Assembly: GCA_002315255.1 (NCBI GenBank)
Contig: DCGM01000037.1
Location: 1 to 25,712 of the forward strand
Length of the DNA stretch: 25,712 bases
From: Lachnospiraceae bacterium UBA1778
GTDB taxonomy: Bacteria; Bacillota; Clostridia; Lachnospirales; Lachnospiraceae
Direction of reading: 5' to 3'
The notes under the pieces are model-generated. The model was given only the letters and a program-made list of their open reading frames with translations, did no database searches and had not been told where the DNA came from. The number at the start of each line of letters is the position of its first letter. The first letter of the stretch is position 1. Both the position numbers and the translations under genes were made by a program. Shown here one piece after another: positions 20,493-25,712 of the stretch.

Positions 20493-21875
20493 TTAGAACC
20501 GGAAATACAGGAACGGGTTATAGTTCTGAGTAACCAGGAATCCTGTACAGACGATCAATAACGCAAAAATGACAACCGATAAAAGTATCCGTCCGATGGT
20601 GCGCTGCTTCAAAAGTTCGTACGTCTTTTTCACCCACGGGAATGAGAAAATCGCACAAAGGATGAGGAGCGCGCCGTAGGACTGGAGATAATAGAGCGCA
20701 TTGCTGTCGCAGAACCCGTTCGCGGCGCCGCCAAACATCGAACCGAGCGTGACGAGAATCGACGGAAGATTGTCCGCCGAGAAAATGACCCAGCCGATGA
20801 TGACAATGAGCCCGGTTAAAATATGATTAATCGCTTTCGGAACCGGAAGCTTCGACCAGACATATTTTTCAAAGAGAAGGAGAAGCCCGTAATAGACTCC
20901 CCAAAGGATGAAAGTCCAATCTGCGCCGTGCCAAAGCCCGGTCAGCAGCCAGACTATCAGAATATTAAAGATATGACGGAGCGCATTCACACGATTTCCG
21001 CCCAGCGGGATATATACATATTCGCGGAACCAGGTGCTGAGTGAAATATGCCATCTCCGCCAGAAATCCGTAACAGAAGAGGCGGTATATGGATAGTCGA
21101 AGTTCTCCATAAAGGTGAATCCGAGCATCTCTCCGAGGCCGATCGCCATATCCGAATAGCCCGAAAAATCGAAATAAATCTGGAAAGTAAAGGCGAGAGC
21201 GCCAAGCCAGGAGGTAAGGACAGAAACATCGGAACCGGAGGCATGGACCGTATCAAACAAAGCCCCGATCAGGTTGGCCAGAAGAACTTTTTTTGATAGG
21301 CCGGCGACGAAGCGGATGACGCCTTTCCCGAAACGCTGGAGGGAAAGATCACGCTCCTTCATCTGTCGGAAAACATCTTCATAACGGACGATCGGACCCG
21401 CAATCAGCTGCGGGAACATCGTAATATAGGCTGCAAATGAGAAGAAATTCTTCTGGACCGGGAACTTCTTCCGATAAAGGTCGATGATATAAGAAAGCGC
21501 CTGGAATGTGTAGAACGAAATGCCGACCGGCAATGCAAGCTCCCGAACCGGAAGCTTCCAGCCTGTCAAAAGATTGATGTTTGTAACGACAAAGCCATAG
21601 TACTTGAAGAAACCGAGAATCAGAAGATTGACGATAACTGCAAAAACGAGAACAGACTTTGCATGCTTCCGGGTTGAAGCCATCAGTCGTCCGCAGGAAT
21701 AGTTCAAAAGGATACTATAGAGCATCAGGACCACATAGACCGGCTCGCCCCATGCGTAGAAGACCAGCGAAACCAGCGTCAGGATGGCGTTCTTCCAGTT
21801 CATTGGAACGAGATAATAAAGAATCAGGGCTATCGGGAGAAAGAGATAAAGGAAAGTGAGACTGCTGAATACCAT
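20493..21875 (-). CDS. MBOAT family O-acyltransferase (AlgI/DltB-like)
   Basis: The 460-aa polytopic membrane protein moves an acyl group across the membrane for O-acylation of a surface polymer. The MBOAT core is plain: FYTFQALSYIIDLYR, MFPQLIAGPIVRY, DFWRRWHISLSTWFREYVY followed by IPLGGNR, and the catalytic histidine His316 in LTGLWHGADW. Length is normal for the family. ATG 21875 was chosen over a TTG at 21902: it has GGGAG 8 bp upstream, gives the usual MVFSSLTFLYLFLP start, and lies one base after the stop of the DUF4358 gene, implying coupled translation. DHHW follows directly, making the common pair. Confidence 0.94.
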   Translation of the reverse strand: MVFSSLTFLYLFLPIALILYYLVPMNWKNAILTLVSLVFYAWGEPVYVVLMLYSILLNYSCGRLMASTRKHAKSVLVFAVIVNLLILGFFKYYGFVVTNINLLTGWKLPVRELALPVGISFYTFQALSYIIDLYRKKFPVQKNFFSFAAYITMFPQLIAGPIVRYEDVFRQMKERDLSLQRFGKGVIRFVAGLSKKVLLANLIGALFDTVHASGSDVSVLTSWLGALAFTFQIYFDFSGYSDMAIGLGEMLGFTFMENFDYPYTASSVTDFWRRWHISLSTWFREYVYIPLGGNRVNALRHIFNILIVWLLTGLWHGADWTFILWGVYYGLLLLFEKYVWSKLPVPKAINHILTGLIVIIGWVIFSADNLPSILVTLGSMFGGAANGFCDSNALYYLQSYGALLILCAIFSFPWVKKTYELLKQRTIGRILLSVVIFALLIVCTGFLVTQNYNPFLYFRF

Positions 21876-21876
21876 A

Positions 21877-22353
21877 TTACTGCTCCCACACTTTCCGGAC
21901 AATATTCACCCAGGTTTCGGCACCGTCTCCGACAGCGAAAACGATATAATTTCCATCCTGAAGAATTGTCGCATTGTTTAAAAGATCCGTCTGGTCTACG
22001 CCGTAGCCGTCGAAATTCCGCTTCTGGGTCGCGAGACGGTAATCGATCGCGGAAAGGACCGCATCAGCCTGAGAATCCTCTTGTAACTTGATGACGAGAA
22101 ACTCATCAACCGACATCGTATTGTTCGGAGTGAAATAAAGATATCCGTCATAATCCGCCGCATTCAATGAGAACGCGCGCTTCACCCGCATGTCGCCCGC
22201 CTGCTCCATCTGGTCGAAAGCGCATTCGTTCATAAAGGCAGACTCTACTGCCTCTATCGACACATCTTTCGGTTCTGTTTTCAGGAGGAGAAGCGTCATG
22301 ACTCCTGCCAGAAGGAGGAGAAGACCGGCTTCCACAAGCACTATTTTTTTCAA
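21877..22353 (-). CDS. DUF4358 family lipoprotein-like or membrane-anchored protein
   Basis: The 158-aa protein has a single N-terminal hydrophobic segment (about 5-24) and an extracytoplasmic domain resembling DUF4358, with the regions YDGYLYFTPNNTMSVDEFLVIKL and YIVFAVGDGAETWVNIVRK. There is no lipobox cysteine. The start codon appears to be TTG (complement of 22351-22353), preceded at 7 bp by GAAAGGA. In Firmicutes this family is regularly found beside MBOAT and DHHW genes, as here, so it probably assists surface acylation. Its biochemical function is unknown. A TATGAT-like -10 for this strand lies at 22392-22397 without a convincing -35. Confidence 0.82.
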   Translation of the reverse strand: MKKIVLVEAGLLLLLAGVMTLLLLKTEPKDVSIEAVESAFMNECAFDQMEQAGDMRVKRAFSLNAADYDGYLYFTPNNTMSVDEFLVIKLQEDSQADAVLSAIDYRLATQKRNFDGYGVDQTDLLNNATILQDGNYIVFAVGDGAETWVNIVRKVWEQ

Positions 22354-22554
22354 AACGGAATCCTTTCAAGGATGATTTCCAGACGCATTCTATCATAGCA
22401 CGGGAATGGTAAAAAGAAAAGAATCAAGGACGGAAAAGCAAATGTTGGGGGATAGCGGTAGCGGTTTTGTGGCGGAAAATAATTTTGGAACGCGGGAAGC
22501 CTTGCGCTGAAAAGGTTACGGCATTTTACCACAAAAAAGAGGGCATTTTGTTAC

Positions 22555-22583
22555 TGGACTTACCGCTAGGGCTGACCTATAAT
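22555..22583 (+). promoter_or_regulatory. Promoter of the Tad pilus operon
   Basis: A perfect TATAAT (22578-22583) lies 17 bp after TGGACT (22555-22560, four of six consensus bases). AAAGGAG follows, about 8 bp before the ATG at 22630. Otherwise the 276-bp divergent gap to the DUF4358 gene shows only a 22-codon ORF that I do not accept. Confidence 0.65.
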
Positions 22584-22629
22584 GCGGGGCACAGTCAAGC
22601 GATGACGAAGCCAGAAAGGAGAACGGAAG

Positions 22630-23625
22630 ATGAAGGAGCGGATGGTGATCTTTGATCGGGATTCTAAGTATGCGGAGGAACTCGGGAAGAGACTCAATGA
22701 TGCGCCGGGATTTCCGTTTGCCGTCTCTGCGGTTTCCACGAAAGAGGAACTGATGCGTCTGGACGGCGCAAGCATTTTGCTTCTTTCTGGACAAGAGGAT
22801 GATATCGAGATTCTTCACGGGCGTTGGGGGCAGGTGATGCTTCTGTCGGATGTACAGGGGTATCATGCTGTAGACACGGTGCCCACGGTATTTAAGTATC
22901 AGCCGCTCGGAAAGATTCAGGAGGATATTCTAAAGAAGCAGAAGCGGATTGAAACGGAATACAGTATCGCGGAGAAAACCGTATTTCGCTGTGCCTTTGT
23001 CGGAATCGCATCGCCTGTCGGACGCTGCGGGAAGACCGGGCTTGCAATCGCGCTTGGCGAAGTGCTGTCGCAGACGGCGCATGTTCTTTATGTGAATCCT
23101 GAGCCGTTTTCAGGATTTCCTGAGCTGTTTGAAAAGCTTCCCGATCAGAATCTCTCCGACTTTCTATATGAACGGGAGTCCAATGAACTGTCAGAAAAGG
23201 AAGCCGGGCTGAAGGTGTTTCAGTTCCATGGGGTGGATATTCTCGCTCCTGTCCGGATGGCGGAGGACATACTGAACGTATCCCCGAAGCAGATCCGCGA
23301 GATTGCGCAGGATATCGGGAGAATGGAATGCTACGATGTAGTCATTTTGGATTTAGGACCGGATGTGCGGTATACAGAGTGTTTTCTTCCGATTATACAG
23401 AAACTGTATGTTCCGTCTACCGCACAGGCGGCTGAATCCGGGAAGATGAAGGCATTCCTTCAGTGGGTGGGAAGGGCTTCCGGAGATCGTAAGATCTCGG
23501 TCGAGCAGGTGATCATGCCCCCGCTTCGCGGAATCTGTCCGGAAGAAACCTATATGGAGCAGCTTTTATGGAGTGAAACGGGGGAACTTGCGCGAAAACT
23601 GGCAGCGGGACTGTTTCAATATTAG
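22630..23625 (+). CDS. TadZ/CpaE-like pilus assembly localisation ATPase
   Basis: The 331-aa protein pairs an N-terminal response-regulator-like region (about 1-100; MVIFDRDSKYAEELGKRL, lacking a clear phosphorylation aspartate context) with a ParA/MinD-type ATPase domain. Its P-loop SPVGRCGKTG (128-137) has Arg-Cys where MinD-type proteins have KGGxGKT, so the signature lysine is absent and ATP hydrolysis may be altered. A Walker B-like VVILDLGPDV is near 240. TadZ/CpaE proteins localise the Tad pilus machine. The adjoining tadA and tadB genes make the assignment firm. An AAAGGAG precedes the ATG. Confidence 0.82.
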   Translation: MKERMVIFDRDSKYAEELGKRLNDAPGFPFAVSAVSTKEELMRLDGASILLLSGQEDDIEILHGRWGQVMLLSDVQGYHAVDTVPTVFKYQPLGKIQEDILKKQKRIETEYSIAEKTVFRCAFVGIASPVGRCGKTGLAIALGEVLSQTAHVLYVNPEPFSGFPELFEKLPDQNLSDFLYERESNELSEKEAGLKVFQFHGVDILAPVRMAEDILNVSPKQIREIAQDIGRMECYDVVILDLGPDVRYTECFLPIIQKLYVPSTAQAAESGKMKAFLQWVGRASGDRKISVEQVIMPPLRGICPEETYMEQLLWSETGELARKLAAGLFQY

Positions 23626-23714
23626 AGGATAAGTTTCGGCAGGAGGCGAGGAAACCACTGGGGGGAAGATTTTGAGCAAAGCAGAAGGGTAAATCATGGT
23701 GGAGGGAAAAGATC

Positions 23715-24956
23715 ATGAATGATGCGCTTCGGAGGGAGCTTTATGAGCGCCTGATCTCTGAAATCGATCCAAGCGAAGAGATCTCGGACGCGTCTCTCTA
23801 TCAAAAGATCGATCATCTTCTTCAGGAAATCGGGACAGAGAAAAAACTGACCCGCCAAGAGAAGATGGAGTATCGGGAAATCCTCTTTGCCGCGCTTCGC
23901 CGGTATGACATCCTCTCAATCGTGATGGCAGATGAACGCGTGACGGAAATCATGGTCAACGGAGCCGGAAAAATTTATGTGGAACGGGGCGGGGGCCTCG
24001 AACTATATGAAGGGACTTTTACGACCGAAGAGAAACTTTCGGATATTGTGCAGCAGATTGCGTCCGCGATTAACCGGCGGGTGAATGAAGCGACGCCGAT
24101 GGCGGATGCCAGGCTTCCGGACGGGAGCCGCGTCAACATCGTGCTCCCGCCGATCGCATTGGACGGACCGGCTGTGACGATCAGAAGATTCTCAAAGACA
24201 CCGATTTCGATGGAGAATCTGGTGGCGTGGGGGAGCATTACGGAAGAGGCAGCAGCGTTTTTAGAGAAAGCAGTCTTAATGCGGATGAACATCTTCGTTT
24301 CAGGCGGAACGGGGACAGGAAAGACTACGTTTTTAGGGGCATTGGCGGAATATATCCACCCGGATGAGCGGGTGATTACGATTGAGGACTCGGCAGAATT
24401 ACGATTACGGAATGTGAAGAATATCGTGCGGTTAGAAAGCCGGCCGGCCAATCTGGAGGGAGAGTACGGAATCACGATTCGTGATCTGATCAAAAACGCA
24501 TTGCGTATGCGGCCGGACCGGATCGTGGTAGGTGAGATCCGCGGAGGCGAGGCCTTGGACATGCTTCAAGCCATGAACACCGGGCATGACGGATCGCTCT
24601 CTACAGGACATGCGAACAGCGCACAGGATATGATTTCGAGAATCGAAACGATGTGCCTTATGGGAAATGTCGCATTGCCTTTATCAGCCATCCGCGGACA
24701 GATAGCGGCCGGAATCGACCTGATGGTTCACCTGATCCGCTGTCGGAACGGAACCCGACGGGTTCAAGGTATTTATGAACTCGCGGAAGCGAATGAGAGC
24801 GGAATCCGGTTGAATCCGCTTTATCTGTTAGAGGAGAGCGGAACTCATGAAACTGAACTTAAAAGAACCGATTGCCCAATGCGTCGCGCGTGGAAATCCC
24901 AAAGCGGTGAAGGAATACAAAACGCGGAAGGATTACAAAGCGCTGACGGATTATGA
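23715..24956 (+). CDS. TadA/CpaF secretion ATPase of a Tad (Flp) pilus
   Basis: The 413-aa hexameric motor ATPase powers assembly of type IVc pili. The N-terminal domain runs to about residue 190 and includes the family stretch ERVTEIMVNG and NEATPMADARLPDGSRVNIVLPP. Walker A SGGTGTGKTT is at 196-205, the Asp box at ITIEDSAELRL, and Walker B and the following loop at DRIVVGEIRGGEALDML and NTGHDGSLSTGHANS. The usual end is around LNPLYLLEESG. Here the frame continues about 36 residues, overlapping tadB by 110 bp and ending in a repeat (EGIQNAEGLQSADGL). GGAGGG lies 8 bp before the ATG. Confidence 0.93.
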   Translation: MNDALRRELYERLISEIDPSEEISDASLYQKIDHLLQEIGTEKKLTRQEKMEYREILFAALRRYDILSIVMADERVTEIMVNGAGKIYVERGGGLELYEGTFTTEEKLSDIVQQIASAINRRVNEATPMADARLPDGSRVNIVLPPIALDGPAVTIRRFSKTPISMENLVAWGSITEEAAAFLEKAVLMRMNIFVSGGTGTGKTTFLGALAEYIHPDERVITIEDSAELRLRNVKNIVRLESRPANLEGEYGITIRDLIKNALRMRPDRIVVGEIRGGEALDMLQAMNTGHDGSLSTGHANSAQDMISRIETMCLMGNVALPLSAIRGQIAAGIDLMVHLIRCRNGTRRVQGIYELAEANESGIRLNPLYLLEESGTHETELKRTDCPMRRAWKSQSGEGIQNAEGLQSADGL

Positions 24957-25701
24957 CGAGTATCGGTTTACTCTTATGGAGATTCTTCGTTATACGGCTC
25001 TTTTGACAGTTGTTTTGGCCGGGTTTTCTTTTGTCTTTTATGATTCCTTTCTGCCGGCCCTTTTCCTTTGGGTACCCGCGCTTATGCTGTATCTGAAGCA
25101 GCAGCGGAAAAGCCATATCAGTCGGCGGAAGAAACAGCTGATGAAGCAGTTTCTCTCCGCCGGCGCCCTCCTAGGAGACTATTTACGAAGCGGTTATTCT
25201 ATGGAGAATGCAGTAAGAACCAGCTCACGCGAATTAAAGGCGCTTTGGGGTGAAAATGCCGATGTCGTCCGGGAATGGAATGTGATGGCGGCCCGATTAA
25301 GCGTCAGCATGACGATTGAAGAAGCTTTTCGAGAATTTGCCGCGCGGACTCATGTCGAAGAAATCATCAGTTTCTCAGAGGTGTTTTCTGTGGTGAAGCG
25401 GACAGGCGGTCAGATCGGAGAAGCTATCGCGGGAGTGATATCGGTCCTTCAGGATGGATTCGCCATAGAAGAGCAGATTGAAACGATGGTTTCTGCCGCA
25501 AAGTTTGAGCAGAAGGTGATGGATATCATGCCACTCGGGATTCTGCTCTATGTCAGACTATCGGCGCCGGATCTCGTAGCGGGGCTCTATGAAGGAATCG
25601 CAGGACGTCTGATTATGACAGCTTGCCTCGCCGTGTACATCGGAGCCTATCTTTGGGCGGAGAAGATTACGGATATCCGGGCAGTAGGGGAAACGGGCTA
25701 A
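24847..25701 (+). CDS. TadB-like type II/IV secretion F-domain membrane protein
   Basis: The 284-aa inner-membrane platform protein of the Tad pilus has two membrane segments near residues 48-82 and two near the C-terminus (about 220-270), flanking a cytoplasmic F domain with EVFSVVKRTGGQIGEAI and EEQIETMVSAAKFEQKVM, which are typical. The ATG at 24847 lies inside cpaF, with AGGAG about 10 bp upstream. Its first 40 residues (RGNPKAVKEYKTRKDYKALT) lie in the overlap and are repetitive. The conserved part starts near YDEYRFTLMEILRY (about 38). The stop at 25699-25701 is followed by only 11 bases of the window, where tadC would be expected. Confidence 0.85.
   Translation: MKLNLKEPIAQCVARGNPKAVKEYKTRKDYKALTDYDEYRFTLMEILRYTALLTVVLAGFSFVFYDSFLPALFLWVPALMLYLKQQRKSHISRRKKQLMKQFLSAGALLGDYLRSGYSMENAVRTSSRELKALWGENADVVREWNVMAARLSVSMTIEEAFREFAARTHVEEIISFSEVFSVVKRTGGQIGEAIAGVISVLQDGFAIEEQIETMVSAAKFEQKVMDIMPLGILLYVRLSAPDLVAGLYEGIAGRLIMTACLAVYIGAYLWAEKITDIRAVGETG
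24909..24962 (+). repeat. 18-bp tandem repeat in the cpaF/tadB overlap
   Basis: Units 24909-24926 (GAAGGAATACAAAACGCG), 24927-24944 (GAAGGATTACAAAGCGCT) and 24945-24962 (GACGGATTATGACGAGTA, decayed). An older copy may lie at 24891-24908. In the tadB frame this gives hexapeptides of the form (K/T)(E/D)Y(K/D)xx. In the cpaF frame it gives EGIQNA, EGLQSA and DGL, and the cpaF stop lies in the third unit. Confidence 0.78.
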
Positions 25702-25712
25702 GGACATCAGGA

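Noticed and set aside
22442..22510. 22-codon ORF upstream of the Tad operon, considered as a small pilin or leader peptide
   Set aside because: It lacks the hydrophobic stretch and the G-x-x-x-x-E processing site of Flp prepilins, its ribosome site is too distant, and it lies upstream of the mapped-looking promoter.
24976..25701. Shorter tadB starting at the internal ATG in the LMEILRY segment
   Set aside because: No ribosome site precedes it, and the conserved YDEYRF stretch would be lost. The longer form from 24847 is kept, with lower start confidence.
1..25712. Replication origin or DnaA-box cluster
   Set aside because: Gene order suggests oriC is near, but I found no TTATCCACA-type boxes. 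The AT-rich repeat arrays contain ATCGAT and TATATATG cores instead.

Overview
The window looks like chromosomal DNA of a member of the Clostridia (Bacillota). The order mnmE-mnmG-rsmG-parA-parB is the conserved origin-proximal block of Firmicutes. It is followed by a DUF4446 gene, a common clostridial neighbour of parB. The block kinase-holB-ricT-trmN6-rsmI matches the tmk/holB/yaaT/yabB/yabC neighbourhood of Bacillus, which is also near the origin. Base composition looks close to balanced inside genes and AT-rich between them (not computed). I cannot name the genus. No prophage, IS element, CRISPR array or rRNA is visible, and I found no consensus DnaA box, so the origin itself is probably outside the window.

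Layout. 1-5350 (+): 3' end of mnmE, mnmG, rsmG, a promoter with a parS site, parA, a second parS, parB and DUF4446. 5393-5540: four 37-bp tandem repeats. 5633-6631 (+): a 2-hydroxyacid dehydrogenase, ending at a strong hairpin shared with convergent mnmA (6817-7860, -). 7918-8057: a 44/48-bp repeat array. 8112-8726 (-): a YkgJ-type cysteine-cluster protein. 8834-8924: a run of 13 heptanucleotides. 9163-14532 (+): DUF1461 membrane protein, guanylate-kinase-like protein, holB, ricT, trmN6, rsmI and a rhomboid protease. 14594-14745: a tRNA-Cys gene preceded by what looks like a shrunken copy of itself, then a terminator. 14793-17099 (+): aconitase. 17291-18708 (+): a two-gene membrane operon (DUF5058 and an unnamed partner) with its own strong promoter. 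18740-18822: a long structured hairpin. 18848-22353 (-): a C_GCAxxG_C_C redox-type protein, then the DUF4358-MBOAT-DHHW surface-acylation cassette. 22630-25701 (+): the start of a Tad/Flp pilus operon (TadZ/CpaE-like, TadA/CpaF, TadB), running off the window.

How the genes work together. MnmE, MnmG and MnmA together build the cmnm5s2U34 modification of tRNA wobble bases. RsmG, RsmI and TrmN6 are further RNA methyltransferases. ParA, ParB and two parS sites form a chromosome segregation module. The minus-strand MBOAT/DHHW pair probably transfers acyl groups to a surface polymer. The Tad genes supply the motor, platform and localisation factor of a type IVc pilus.

The most unusual property is the load of short tandem duplications. 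There are arrays of 7, 15-16, 37 and 44/48 bp between genes. In-frame repeats also occur inside conserved genes: 24-bp units in rsmG and trmN6, and 18-bp units in the cpaF/tadB overlap. The least understood candidate system is the DUF5058 two-gene operon. The tRNA-Cys locus, with a C at position 55 and an abutting tRNA-like relic, is the most unusual RNA signal.
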